Shown piece by piece: positions 7,975-15,655 of a DNA stretch of 32,841 nt. The notes under the pieces are model-generated. The model worked only from the letters and a program-made list of their open reading frames with translations. It did no database searches and was not told the DNA's origin. The stretch is from Deltaproteobacteria bacterium (GTDB lineage: Bacteria > Desulfobacterota > Syntrophobacteria > Syntrophobacterales > Syntrophobacteraceae). Numbering within the stretch: the first letter of the stretch is position 1; each line of letters starts with the position of its first letter. A program made the position numbers and the translations under genes. The stretch spans positions 1 through 32,841 of the forward strand of contig JAKAJS010000225.1 in the NCBI GenBank assembly GCA_021813685.1, in the 5' to 3' direction.

Positions 7975-8058
7975 GCCGGAGTGGTGGAACTGGTAGACGC
8001 GCCGGACTCAAAATCCGGTGGGGGCAACTCCGTGTCGGTTCGATTCCGACCTCCGGCA
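7975..8058 (+). tRNA. tRNA-Leu (anticodon CAA)
   Basis: An 84-nt class II tRNA. The acceptor GCCGGAG pairs with CTCCGGC, with discriminator A. The anticodon stem CCGGA/TCCGG holds loop CTCAAAA with anticodon CAA, reading UUG. A long variable arm (GTGGGGGCAACTCCGTG region) precedes T-arm GTCGG-TTCGATT-CCGAC. CCA is not encoded. It has its own promoter and terminator. Confidence 0.96.
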
Positions 8059-8072
8059 TTCCCACACTAGCG

Positions 8073-8107
8073 GGGAGTTGGCGCCAAAGCGCCGACTCCC
8101 TTTTTTT
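8073..8107 (+). terminator. Rho-independent terminator of tRNA-Leu
   Basis: Stem GGGAGTTGGCGC (8073-8084) pairs with GCGCCGACTCCC (8089-8100) through one G-U pair, with loop CAAA, then seven T (8101-8107). It lies 14 bases after the tRNA. Confidence 0.95.
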
Positions 8108-8232
8108 CTTGCCCTTCGACTCGTTCCTAACCGCTTTCCATCCCGCCCATTCAGGCGTTGTTCATGCCTCACCAATCCCGATTTCCCGAGGCGCTCCCGG
8201 GTTTAAAATCGGTGTTTTTCCCCTGCCCGCTC

Positions 8233-8412
8233 TCACCCCTGCCCGAGCGGATCAAGGTCGAGGCATCCCGCGGGAACCAAGCCGGAATACGGCACAACGA
8301 TCCGACCCTTCTTTACGATTTCCTCCCGACCGCACTCCGGGCAGATGAAGATTTTGCCTCTTCTTTCTTCGTCTTCGAATTCCATCTCGACGCGGCAATT
8401 GGGACATCTCAT
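8233..8412 (-). CDS. Small zinc-ribbon protein
   Basis: 59-residue cytoplasmic protein starting MRCPNC and containing ICPECG: two CXXC pairs (Cys3/Cys6 and Cys24/Cys27) that would bind one zinc. A charged linker (EFEDEERRGK) separates them. A short C-terminal tail follows with a lone cysteine at residue 50. The ATG at 8412 is chosen because AAGGAG lies 8 bases upstream and the ribbon starts immediately; a longer reading frame from 8631 has no such signal and overlaps the flgL terminator. It is convergent with tRNA-Leu and downstream of flgL but separated from it by the hairpin at 8596-8624. Function unknown; many such ribbons are RNA/DNA-binding or assembly adaptors. Confidence 0.75.
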   Translation of the reverse strand: MRCPNCRVEMEFEDEERRGKIFICPECGREEIVKKGRIVVPYSGLVPAGCLDLDPLGQG

Positions 8413-8501
8413 CGGTTTGGCTCCTTCCCTGCGGTGTTGTGATCCGGAATATTTTTTCCGAGTCACTACCACGGGGAGAAACCGGGCCGCAAACGGCACC
8501 C

Positions 8502-8552
8502 GGAAGCGGCAACCAGATGTGGAACCAGGAAGCGGCAACCGGAAGCGGAAAC
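8502..8552. repeat. Three short direct repeats, GGAAGCGGCAACC type
   Basis: GGAAGCGGCAACC occurs at 8502-8514 and 8528-8540, and the related GGAAGCGGAAAC at 8541-8552. They lie in the 183-base gap between the zinc-ribbon start and the flgL terminator. Purpose unknown. Confidence 0.6.
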
Positions 8553-8595
8553 AATTCGAAATGGAAAAAAAGTGGGAGTTTGGAAAGATTTCCCG

Positions 8596-8624
8596 AAAAA
8601 TCAGGAGGACCACACGGGACCTCC
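8596..8624 (-). terminator. Terminator after flgL
   Basis: On the minus strand GGAGGTCC and GGTCCTCC (8624-8617 and 8611-8604) pair with one U-U mismatch around a 5-base loop, followed by TGATTTTTCG. It is 35 bases downstream of the flgL stop. Confidence 0.7.
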
Positions 8625-8659
8625 CCGGCAAGGGGCTAATGGGGATACGGGGAGCTTCT

Positions 8660-9583
8660 TTAGGAGGCGCCTCCCGAGAGAATCGAGGAAAGATTGAGGT
8701 TATCGAGAAGTGAGGTAACCTGGAGCGCCGCCTGGTAGGCCGTTTGGGCCTGTGACAGTTTGGTTGCGGCAGAGGCCATGTCGGTGTCCTGGAGGGTGGA
8801 GAGAACCCCCTTTTCGTTCGTCACCATGGTGCTCAGCGCCGTACTCTGTGTACTGAGCGCAGACACCATGCTTCCCATTTTGCTCAACTGAGCGTTGACC
8901 TGGTCGAAGGCGCTGCCGACTGCTGCGGTCGCAGCACTGATACTCGTTGAATTTCCACTGCTTATCGCCTGCTGGAGCTGATAGATCTGATTGAGAACAT
9001 CGTTGCTCGTTCCCGGGGTACCGAAAACGTCCTGGCTGTTGATATTGACGGTAGTTAGCCCCCCTCCAGTTGCGCCGGAGGGATTCAAGCTTGTCTTGAC
9101 CTGTACGGATCCTGCATCTCCGTTGTAGGTGACGGTTCCCCCGGTCATGGAGTATGGCTCGACATCGGTTTTTCCCCCTGCAAAAATATACTGGCCTTCG
9201 TATTGCGAGTTTGCCACGGTTAAGGCCTGAGAAAGGATCGAGCCCATCTGCTGGGCGAGTGCCGAATTGCTGTAGGCCCCCGAGACACTGTTGGCTTCGA
9301 TGCCGACCTGCTTTGCCTGGCTGAGCAGGCCAGTGAGCGTGTTGAGCGCCGATTCCGTTTGCTGCCCCCACCCGGTTGCGAAATTGACGTTGCTTATAAA
9401 TGAGTTGTATTCGCGGATGGTCTGGCTGGCGTTCATGGCCTGCGCCCAGGAGTCAGGGTTGTCGGAGGGCGACAAGAGCTGTTTTCCGGAAGAGATTTCC
9501 TGGGAAAGGTCGGTGATCGTTTCCTGCTGGTTATTCAGGTTGATCAGGGTCTCACTGGTCTGCATGCCGAACGTGATGCGCAT
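8660..9583 (-). CDS. flgL: Flagellar hook-filament junction protein FlgL
   Basis: Second hook-filament junction protein (HAP3), 307 residues, close to the usual length. The N-terminal D0/D1 coiled region begins MRITFGMQTSETLINLNNQQ and contains the flagellin-like ISSGKQLLSPSDNPDSWAQA segment, split here as ISSGKQLLSPSDN and PDSWAQA. The middle has EGQYIFAGGKTDVEPY, typical of FlgL. The C-terminus is a helix ending QAALQVTSLLDNLNLSSIL, matching the flagellin-type terminal helix. GGAGAAG lies 3-4 bases upstream of the ATG. It follows flgK by 12 bases and ends the flgN-flgK-flgL unit. It is exported through the flagellar type III gate, probably with FlgN as chaperone. Confidence 0.93.
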   Translation of the reverse strand: MRITFGMQTSETLINLNNQQETITDLSQEISSGKQLLSPSDNPDSWAQAMNASQTIREYNSFISNVNFATGWGQQTESALNTLTGLLSQAKQVGIEANSVSGAYSNSALAQQMGSILSQALTVANSQYEGQYIFAGGKTDVEPYSMTGGTVTYNGDAGSVQVKTSLNPSGATGGGLTTVNINSQDVFGTPGTSNDVLNQIYQLQQAISSGNSTSISAATAAVGSAFDQVNAQLSKMGSMVSALSTQSTALSTMVTNEKGVLSTLQDTDMASAATKLSQAQTAYQAALQVTSLLDNLNLSSILSGGAS

Positions 9584-9595
9584 GGTCTTCTCCGC

Positions 9596-10888
9596 TTACT
9601 GAACCATATTGATGACAGTGTTCATAAGGGTCGCAGTCGTGGTAACGACCTTGGCCGCCGCCTGATAGATCTGCTGGAACTGGATGACGTGTACCATTTC
9701 CTCATCCATGGAAACCCCGGAAACCGATTGCTGCTGGCTCTGCAACTCGGACTTGAGGGAATCGTAGTAGCTCTGGTTGATGTTTGCCGTCTGCGCGTCG
9801 GTGCCGATATTCTGCTGGATGTAGTTCAGGTACCCCTGCAGCGTTGAAGAGGGGTTATTGAGATCGCTGAAGCTCACCGCCTGGTCCTGCAGGTTGGACA
9901 TGGCCTGCGCGGAGGGAGCCAAGGTAGTGGCGGACTGGCCGCTCAGATACCCGGAGTTGGCCGAAATCGTCGAGGCGGTCGTCCCGGAGAAAACCGAGAA
10001 GCCGGAAGTCGTATTGGCCTGGCTCTCAAGGGTACTGGCAAAGTTATCGAGTTGGCCCATATAGCCGGTTAGCTCCGTTTGCGCGTTCTGGAGTCCTCCA
10101 AGCTGCCCCCCGCCGACCGAATCGGTAGCGGCGATGGGGGTGGAATTAACCGTTCCTTCAGAGACCAGGGTCTCCGAGCTGCCGTTAACCGTGGCTGTGA
10201 CCGTAAACGTCCCATCCGACTGTTTGGAGAAGTTTATGGGGATGAGTTTGGACAGGCTGTCCAGGGCCGCGTACTGCTGATCTATCAGATCGTTTGGCTG
10301 GGAGGTGGGTGTAGTGCCCCCCCGGACGATGCCGGTATTCAGCTGGGCTATCTGGCTAAGGAGCGAATTGGCCTGGGTGGCCGTATCGCTGATCTGTGTG
10401 GTGAGCTGGGTGTTGATATTGTCGAGCTGGCTGTATGTGGTTTGGATGGCGCTTGCGAGGTTTTGCCCTGCGGAGTAGACCGCACTTTGCTCGGCGACCC
10501 CCGTCGGGTTTTGGGAAAGTGTGCCCCAGGCATCGAAAAAATTCCCCAGCGCCTGGGAAATCCCGGTGCTGCCCGAATCCGAAGCGACCGACTGGATAGT
10601 GGAAAGCTCCGAGGCCTGGCTCGTATACTGAGAATCGGAGGAAGTGGCGTTCATGAGCTGCTGCTCAAGAAAGTTGTCGCGCTTCTGCGAAATGGAAGTG
10701 ACCGAAGCCCCGGCGCCCAGGTATCCATAGACCATCTGCGTCGAGGGGTTTTCGGTCTGCACCGCCGTCTCGACCGCGTACCCCGTCGTGGTTGCGTTGG
10801 AGATATTGTTGGAAGCCGTCGACAGTTCCGTCTGCGTGTTCATCAGGGTCTGTGCGGCGATATTGAGCGTAACAGCCAGGCCGGCCAT
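9596..10888 (-). CDS. flgK: Flagellar hook-filament junction protein FlgK
   Basis: First hook-filament junction protein (HAP1). It starts MAGLAVTLNIAAQTLMNTQT and carries the axial-protein motif ASNNISNATTTGYAVETAVQ. The C-terminus has GVSMDEEMVHVIQFQQIYQA and ATLMNTVINMV, the conserved D0 helix of FlgK. The protein is 430 residues, clearly shorter than enterobacterial FlgK (about 547); the loss is in the surface-exposed middle, since both ends are complete. It starts 3 bases after the flgN stop, with GGGAG 9 bases upstream of the ATG. Confidence 0.93.
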   Translation of the reverse strand: MAGLAVTLNIAAQTLMNTQTELSTASNNISNATTTGYAVETAVQTENPSTQMVYGYLGAGASVTSISQKRDNFLEQQLMNATSSDSQYTSQASELSTIQSVASDSGSTGISQALGNFFDAWGTLSQNPTGVAEQSAVYSAGQNLASAIQTTYSQLDNINTQLTTQISDTATQANSLLSQIAQLNTGIVRGGTTPTSQPNDLIDQQYAALDSLSKLIPINFSKQSDGTFTVTATVNGSSETLVSEGTVNSTPIAATDSVGGGQLGGLQNAQTELTGYMGQLDNFASTLESQANTTSGFSVFSGTTASTISANSGYLSGQSATTLAPSAQAMSNLQDQAVSFSDLNNPSSTLQGYLNYIQQNIGTDAQTANINQSYYDSLKSELQSQQQSVSGVSMDEEMVHVIQFQQIYQAAAKVVTTTATLMNTVINMVQ

Positions 10889-10891
10889 CTT

Positions 10892-11341
10892 TCAAATCTC
10901 CCGTTGGAAGGTGATACCATTGGGCGCGCGAACCGAGCACGCCCCCTTTGGGCCGCTCGGACCGTAGCCCGGGGGCGAGAGGATCGCTTGAAGGTCCCCC
11001 CAGTACGACAGTGATTTTTCTATAAAGATCCCGTTGGCAGTGTTGAGCCTGCTGATTTCGGCAAGAATCGCCCTGAGGGACTCCGAGGCCTCAAAGGAGT
11101 TCTCGCTCTCATTTCTGGCCGCTTTCAATTTCCACCCCAATTCATTCACCAGGTACTCTTTTCTGGGAAGGAGCGCGAGCAGTTCGGCGCCCGAAAACTT
11201 CCGGAGGATTTGTTCCTCCGCCTTGAGAGCCTTAAGCAGTTCGACGGCCGTACCGAAAAAATCCGTATCGGCGCATCTTTTCTGACAAAGCGGTTCGCCG
11301 GAGGGAGAAAAAGCTTCGAGTGGTTGGTTGCCCGGATTCAT
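10892..11341 (-). CDS. flgN: FlgN-like export chaperone
   Basis: Predicted 149-residue, mostly helical cytoplasmic chaperone for FlgK and FlgL. Sequence conservation in FlgN is low. The support is position directly before flgK, the helical make-up (FGTAVELLKALKAEEQILRK, LLALLPRKEYLVNEL), and a C-terminal SYWGDLQAILSPPGYGPSG, which resembles the FlgN tail. The ATG at 11341 is preferred over a TTG at 11350 because AGGAG sits 9 bases upstream of the ATG but touches the TTG. It is first in the flgN-flgK-flgL unit, behind the sigma-28-like site at 11396-11424. Confidence 0.75.
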   Translation of the reverse strand: MNPGNQPLEAFSPSGEPLCQKRCADTDFFGTAVELLKALKAEEQILRKFSGAELLALLPRKEYLVNELGWKLKAARNESENSFEASESLRAILAEISRLNTANGIFIEKSLSYWGDLQAILSPPGYGPSGPKGACSVRAPNGITFQREI

Positions 11342-11395
11342 TTCACTCAACTCCTATGGTGAGAGTGCAAGCTCGGGGAAAACCCTCCGAACTTA

Positions 11396-11424
11396 TTATT
11401 CGGCGCAATTGCCGAGTTAGTTTA
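11396..11424 (-). promoter_or_regulatory. Sigma-28 (FliA) type promoter for flgN-flgK-flgL
   Basis: On the minus strand TAAA (11424-11421), 16 bases, then GCCGAATAA (11404-11396) matches the flagellar sigma-28 pattern TAAA-N15-GCCGATAA with one inserted base. Start of transcription would be near 11388, about 47 bases before the flgN ATG. The matching sigma factor gene fliA is in this window. Confidence 0.6.
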
Positions 11425-11437
11425 GAAAAAATTGCGC
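11403..11437 (-). other. Inverted repeat spanning the flgJ end and flgN promoter
   Basis: GCGCAATT (11403-11410) and AATTGCGC (11430-11437) are exact inverted copies with a 19-base loop, immediately after the flgJ stop codon. The loop contains the -35-like TAAA and the downstream arm overlaps the -10-like box. No U-run follows, so a classical terminator is unlikely; it may be an mRNA end structure or an operator. Confidence 0.5.
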
Positions 11438-11767
11438 TCAATCCTTTTTTTGCCCCCCCGGTTCAGCGCCCGGGTGCGATTTTGTTTCCAGGGACCGCTC
11501 CAACTGGGTGTAGAGCATTGTGCCAAGCCCCAGAGAGTTGGAGCGGGCAACCACTTTCGCCACCTGGTCGGAAAACATGTCCTGGTAGACTCCGCTCGCA
11601 AATCCCTGCTCGTCGCCGCCCGTAGATCCCTCACGCATGGTTTTCATCATGTAGGAAACATATATGGATGCGAACTGCTGGCAACTGTCGAGAAGCTTTT
11701 TTTCCCGTGCTTGCGTTTCCCGGGAAGCATCGGCCGGAAGGGCCGCCGCGTTCAGCCTGGTTTCCAT
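11438..11767 (-). CDS. flgJ: FlgJ-type rod-binding protein, rod-cap domain only
   Basis: Predicted rod-cap/rod-binding protein of 109 residues. The core QQFASIYVSYMMKTMREGS, then GFASGVYQDMFSDQVAKVVA and LGLGTMLYTQLERSL, matches the N-terminal Rod-binding domain of FlgJ. The C-terminal peptidoglycan-hydrolase domain found in enterobacterial FlgJ (about 313 residues) is absent, as in many other bacteria, so a separate muramidase is expected elsewhere. The ATG at 11767 is preferred; GTG at 11770 is adjacent, and GGGGG lies just upstream. It is 14 bases after flgI. Confidence 0.87.
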   Translation of the reverse strand: METRLNAAALPADASRETQAREKKLLDSCQQFASIYVSYMMKTMREGSTGGDEQGFASGVYQDMFSDQVAKVVARSNSLGLGTMLYTQLERSLETKSHPGAEPGGQKKD

Positions 11768-11781
11768 CACAGCCCCCTTGG

Positions 11782-12897
11782 CTAGATTATTTGTAATTTC
11801 GCACTCATCGCCCCTGCGGCCTTGATTGCTTCGAGGATGTTTATGAGATCGAGAGGCGTTGCCCCGATGGCGTTGAGGCCGGCGACCACCTGACCGATCG
11901 TCACGCCTCCTCCCACCACGGCCAGGTGCGCTTTCTTTTCCTGCACCTTAACGCCGCTTCGCGGCACAACCTGGGTGGTGCCCTGACTGAGCGGGAGCGG
12001 CTGGGAAACGGTCGGCTTTTCCGTAATCTGGACCGTAAGGCTCCCGTGGGCCACCGCACACGGGGCTATGCGAACGTTTTCCCCCATTACGATCGTGCCG
12101 GTCCTTTCATCGATTACGACCTTGGCGACCACGTCCGGAGTAACATCGAGGTTTTCCACTTTGGCGATAAGATCCGCCGTATCATTTTGATAGGAAGAGG
12201 GAACGTTGAGCCGGATCGTCCCGGCGTCGACCGCACGTGCCTCCGTATCGGGGAGCGCTCGCGAGATCGCCGCCGCCGTTCTGGCAGCGGTTGTAAAATC
12301 GGGGTTCGTGAGCGCCAGGTCCAGCGTGGGCAAACCGGCGTAGTTGACCGGCACTGTTTTTTCCACAGTCGCCCCGCCGCTTATCAGTCCGACGGTGGGA
12401 TGATTTTGTTGCACGCTGCTCCCGCTGGACCCGGCCGCCGAAAAGCCCCCGATGGAGACCGGCCCCTGGGCGATCGCGTACACTTTTCCGTCCGGCCCCT
12501 TAAGGGGCGTCATGAGAAGTGTGCCGCCCCCAAGGCTCGTAGCATCGCCGATCGAGGAGGCTATTACGTCTATTCTCGAACCCGGCCTGGAAAAAGCCGG
12601 CAGTCTCCCCGTAACCATGACGGCCGCCACATTTTTCAGCGTCGTTTTGCTCGGGTCTATCTGCACGCCCATGTTATTGAGCAGGTTGGCCAGGGTGGCG
12701 GTGGTAAAGGGCGTACTGGTGTCGTCGCCCGTGTTTTTCAGGCCGACGACCAGGCCGTAGCCGATGAGGTCGTTGGAGCGGTCGCCCATAAAATAGGCGA
12801 TATCTTTTATCCTCGCCGCCCGGGTCGTTCCCGATAAAACCAGCAGCGTCAAAATCAGACATGTCACTGCTGCCGTAATGCGTCGACTTTTTGCCAT
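11782..12897 (-). CDS. flgI: Flagellar P-ring protein FlgI
   Basis: Periplasmic P-ring subunit (371 residues, normal length) that forms the bushing in the peptidoglycan layer. A signal peptide (MAKSRRITAAVTCLILTLLV) is likely cut after TRA (residue 27), giving mature ARIKDIA, the typical FlgI N-terminus. Further hallmarks are LIGYGLVVGLKNTGD, NLLNNMGV, NVAAVMVTGRLPAF, GSRIDVIASSIGDATSLGGG and a late IDERTGTIVMGENVRI. GCGAGGG is 5 bases before the ATG. It is 17 bases after flgH, as usual for the flgH-flgI pair, and needs FlgA for assembly. Confidence 0.96.
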   Translation of the reverse strand: MAKSRRITAAVTCLILTLLVLSGTTRAARIKDIAYFMGDRSNDLIGYGLVVGLKNTGDDTSTPFTTATLANLLNNMGVQIDPSKTTLKNVAAVMVTGRLPAFSRPGSRIDVIASSIGDATSLGGGTLLMTPLKGPDGKVYAIAQGPVSIGGFSAAGSSGSSVQQNHPTVGLISGGATVEKTVPVNYAGLPTLDLALTNPDFTTAARTAAAISRALPDTEARAVDAGTIRLNVPSSYQNDTADLIAKVENLDVTPDVVAKVVIDERTGTIVMGENVRIAPCAVAHGSLTVQITEKPTVSQPLPLSQGTTQVVPRSGVKVQEKKAHLAVVGGGVTIGQVVAGLNAIGATPLDLINILEAIKAAGAMSAKLQII

Positions 12898-12914
12898 TGT
12901 GACCCTCGCTACGC

Positions 12915-13685
12915 TCAGAAAGGTGAGACAACATCCCAGATTTGTTCAAGCCATCCCGGTTTCTGATAATGAGATACCGGGCCTTTTCCGAGCATGAAAA
13001 TCTTGGCATCGGCCACGTCCTGGGAAAGGACCGTATTGTTGTCGCTTACATCCACCGGACGCACCACCCCTTCCAGAACGATCTGCTGAAGTTCGTCATT
13101 TACCTTCGTCCAGCGTGTGCCTCGAATGACAAGGTTGCCATTTGGCAAAACAGCCACAACCGTTGCCGTCATGTAGGCGCTCACCGTGTCCGTCCGACTG
13201 GTCGAGCCGCTCCCCTTGTAGCTCCTGCTAAATGAAGTGTTGTAGGGGCCGAAGCTGAACTGGCCCTTGGGACTTGCGATCCCGGCGGCCCCCACGCCCA
13301 CCCCCGAAAACCCGATGCTGCCCTGGGATGTCGAATCCCTTGAGGCGGTTGTCGCCGCCGTGTTCGAACCCGTGGAGTTTTCGCTGACGGTGATTGTCAC
13401 AAGGTCGCCTACCCGGTGAGCCTTGATGTCGGAAAATAGCGACTCGCCCCCCGGGTGCCACAGGGATCCGGTAGGTGCGAGGGAGGCCGGAGGCGGGCCG
13501 GCGGCAGGCAAAGGTGTCGGGGTGGACATGATTGCCGGGGGCGCAAACGCAGGGGCCGCCGGTTTTTGAGCCTGCATGGCCGCGCAACCCGAAACCATCA
13601 CCACCAGCATCGCAGCGCAGGCCATGCGAAAAAAGCCGCGCCGCACATTACCATCCATCCTGCCGATCATCATGAAGTGTTTCAT
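12915..13685 (-). CDS. flgH: Flagellar L-ring lipoprotein FlgH
   Basis: Outer-membrane L-ring subunit, about 256 residues. The N-terminal signal ends in a lipobox (VMVSGC, Cys34 from the chosen start), so the mature protein is a lipoprotein. The conserved core has SLWHPGGESLFSDIKAHRVG, DLVTITVSENSTGSNTA, LPNGNLVIRGTRWTKVNDE, QQIVLEGVVRPVDVSDNNTV and VADAKI. The start is not certain: TTG 13715, ATG 13685 and ATG 13658 are in frame; 13685 is chosen for the AAGAGAAAG purine run upstream. The C-terminus is GWLEQIWDVVSPF. An L-ring implies a Gram-negative outer membrane. Confidence 0.94.
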   Translation of the reverse strand: MKHFMMIGRMDGNVRRGFFRMACAAMLVVMVSGCAAMQAQKPAAPAFAPPAIMSTPTPLPAAGPPPASLAPTGSLWHPGGESLFSDIKAHRVGDLVTITVSENSTGSNTAATTASRDSTSQGSIGFSGVGVGAAGIASPKGQFSFGPYNTSFSRSYKGSGSTSRTDTVSAYMTATVVAVLPNGNLVIRGTRWTKVNDELQQIVLEGVVRPVDVSDNNTVLSQDVADAKIFMLGKGPVSHYQKPGWLEQIWDVVSPF

Positions 13686-13736
13686 TATCTTTCTCTTTGC
13701 TTTTTCTAACTTCAACCGCCCATCCGGCCTTTGACT

Positions 13737-13770
13737 CTACTCACTGCTCACTGTTCACTCTTCACTGTCT
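13737..13770. repeat. Heptamer tandem repeat between flgA and flgH
   Basis: The gap holds four to five imperfect units with a 7-base period: CACTGCT, CACTGTT, CACTCTT, CACTGTC. It ends at the flgA stop codon. A related array lies at 25912-25970. Confidence 0.65.
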
Positions 13771-14793
13771 TTACTGCACGGCCTCTACGGTTTGACCGTT
13801 CACCACCTTGCAGTAAATTATCTTGGTCGAAGCGACATTGGTTACCGCCAGGGTGTCGCCTATCCCCGCATCGGCGTTGGCTCGTCCGTTTGCGCTGAGC
13901 CTCAGCCCCGGCGCCTCGAACACGATTTTCACCGGATCCCCCCGTTTGATCACGAGCGGCTTGTTGAGATCGGAGAGCATCAGCGGCTGATGCGCTCCCA
14001 CTTCATAGGTCACGCGTCGGTTTTCCACCTGTCCGGGGTCGGTCGCATACCGGTCGACCGAATCGGTAATGTTCATTCTGTGCACTTCCAGGTCCGCGGG
14101 GGTTATGATTTGGTCCCTTTTGAGCGGCTGGTTGGCGAAATAGACGTTTTTGAAGACCTCGACCTGCCCCAATATATCCAAAGTGCGCACCATCTCTCCG
14201 TCGACGTAGAGATCGACACTGAGCGATACGTTTCCTACGAGATTGCGGGCCGAAGTGACGGGTCTCACCGTGTAGGTGAGCGTTCCGGTCGGAATGACGG
14301 GAATGCCCGAATAGCGCACATTCTGGATGGTTAAATCGCTCTGTTTCCATGGAGTGTTTTCCAGGACGTATTTTTTGAACACGTTTTCGATCCACTGCTG
14401 CGAAACGTTGGTCGACTCCCGCGTCACGATGATCTTTGCAGGGATCACGAGCTTCACCCCCGAAGGATTGACACCCCTGGAATTTAGCAGCGTATCGAGA
14501 TAGGAGCGGAGCTGGGCGGGGTCAACGAACTTTTCGGACCCGGCCGGCGGGGCCTCCCCGATGTTCTGCGCACCCAGGATCGATTTCCATTTTGCCGGCA
14601 GCGTCGTCGGATCGCAGATCTGGAGAAGAGAGACATTGGCGTCATGAACCATGACGTTTCCCAGAATACGGATTTGGGCAAGGGGCTTGCCCGTGTCCGA
14701 GGCCGCCGGGGTGCCGGTCGTCTGCGCCTTTGCCGGCACGAGTGGACACAGGGAAAAAACCGCAGCCAGCAGTGCAAAAAGTACCGACCGCAT
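13771..14793 (-). CDS. flgA: P-ring assembly chaperone FlgA
   Basis: Periplasmic chaperone needed for P-ring polymerisation. The 340-residue protein has a signal peptide cut after AKA (residue 23), then a long N-terminal part with little conservation. The C-terminal SAF domain is clear: FANQPLKRDQIITPADLEVH, DPGQVENRRVTYEVGAHQPL, KPLVIKRGDPVKIVFEAPGL and SANGRANADAGIGDTLAVTN. The ATG at 14793 is chosen because GGAGGAAGG lies immediately upstream and the signal peptide starts there; an ATG at 14820 would add nine Arg/Lys-rich residues. It is longer than enterobacterial FlgA (about 219) because of the N-terminal part. It sits between flgG and flgH. Confidence 0.93.
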   Translation of the reverse strand: MRSVLFALLAAVFSLCPLVPAKAQTTGTPAASDTGKPLAQIRILGNVMVHDANVSLLQICDPTTLPAKWKSILGAQNIGEAPPAGSEKFVDPAQLRSYLDTLLNSRGVNPSGVKLVIPAKIIVTRESTNVSQQWIENVFKKYVLENTPWKQSDLTIQNVRYSGIPVIPTGTLTYTVRPVTSARNLVGNVSLSVDLYVDGEMVRTLDILGQVEVFKNVYFANQPLKRDQIITPADLEVHRMNITDSVDRYATDPGQVENRRVTYEVGAHQPLMLSDLNKPLVIKRGDPVKIVFEAPGLRLSANGRANADAGIGDTLAVTNVASTKIIYCKVVNGQTVEAVQ

Positions 14794-14831
14794 ATCCTTC
14801 CTCCTCCTTCGTTCTTTCATTGCCGCGTTCC

Positions 14832-15614
14832 TTACGACACCACGTTATTGGCCATCTGCATCATTTGATCGGCAGATTTTATGACTTTGGAGTTGGCTTC
14901 ATAGGCTCGCTGGCTGATGATCATGTTTACCATTTCATTGACCACGTTGATGTTTGAGGCCTCAAGGTAGCCCTGGAGAATCGTGCCCGAGCCCGCGGGC
15001 CCGCCCGGGGTGTCCGAGGTCGGATTGCCCGAGGCGGGTGTTTGCGTGTAATAGTTGTCGCCTATGGATTGCAGTCCTCCGGGGTTCGGGAAAACATAGA
15101 GCTGCAGATTCGAGGTCTGCACAACGTTTCCCGAAGAGTCGGTGCAGGTCATCACGCCCGAAGGATCGATACTGATGTTTACGGCCGTTTTGGGCACGGT
15201 GATCTGGGGCTGCAGCATGTAGCCGTCGGCATCGACAACGTTTCCGTTCTGGTTGACGGTGAAGCTGCCGTCGCGGGTGTAGACCTGCTGGGTGCCGCGC
15301 TGGACTTGAAAAAAGCCGTTGCCCTGAATTGCCATATCCATGTTGTTGCCGGTTTGGGTAAAGTTTCCCTGGCTGAAAATCTTTTCCACCGAGGCGGTTG
15401 TGGTCCCGGACCCGATCTGGATGCCCGTTGGCACCTGATTGTTGTTCGAATTGTTTGCCCCCGGGGGGATCAACGTCTGGTACATCAGGTCCTCGAAATT
15501 GGCGCGGCTCGCCTTAAAGCCCGTCGTATTGGCATTGGCGAGGTTGTTGGCGATTACGTTCATGTTGGTCTGCTGTGCGTCCATACCCGTAGCTGCAGTC
15601 CAAAGACATCTCAT
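14832..15614 (-). CDS. flgG: Flagellar distal rod protein FlgG
   Basis: Distal rod subunit of 260 residues, the same length as the well-studied FlgG. The N-terminus is MRCLWTAATGMDAQQTNMNV followed by IANNLANANTTGFKASRANF. The signature LMYQTLIPPG is present. The core has FTQTGNNMDMAIQGNGFFQV and YTRDGSFTVNQNGNVV. The C-terminus, LQGYLEASNINVVNEMVNMI then SQRAYEANSKVI and ADQMMQMANNV, is the classic rod D0 helix. AGGAGGAG is 7 bases before the ATG. flgF is upstream and flgA follows. Confidence 0.97.
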   Translation of the reverse strand: MRCLWTAATGMDAQQTNMNVIANNLANANTTGFKASRANFEDLMYQTLIPPGANNSNNNQVPTGIQIGSGTTTASVEKIFSQGNFTQTGNNMDMAIQGNGFFQVQRGTQQVYTRDGSFTVNQNGNVVDADGYMLQPQITVPKTAVNISIDPSGVMTCTDSSGNVVQTSNLQLYVFPNPGGLQSIGDNYYTQTPASGNPTSDTPGGPAGSGTILQGYLEASNINVVNEMVNMIISQRAYEANSKVIKSADQMMQMANNVVS

Positions 15615-15655
15615 GTTTCTGCTCCTCCTGGCCCTGTTAGCGACCCCTTACAGAC

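Noticed and set aside
10079..11014. 311-codon plus-strand frame
   Set aside because: Antisense to flgK and flgN, which are supported by motifs and start signals.
11926..12837. 303-codon plus-strand frame
   Set aside because: Antisense to flgI; Arg-rich shadow translation.
13737..13770. Possible CRISPR-like array
   Set aside because: The repeats are seven bases long with no spacers; there are no cas genes, and no repeat-spacer pattern appears anywhere in the window.
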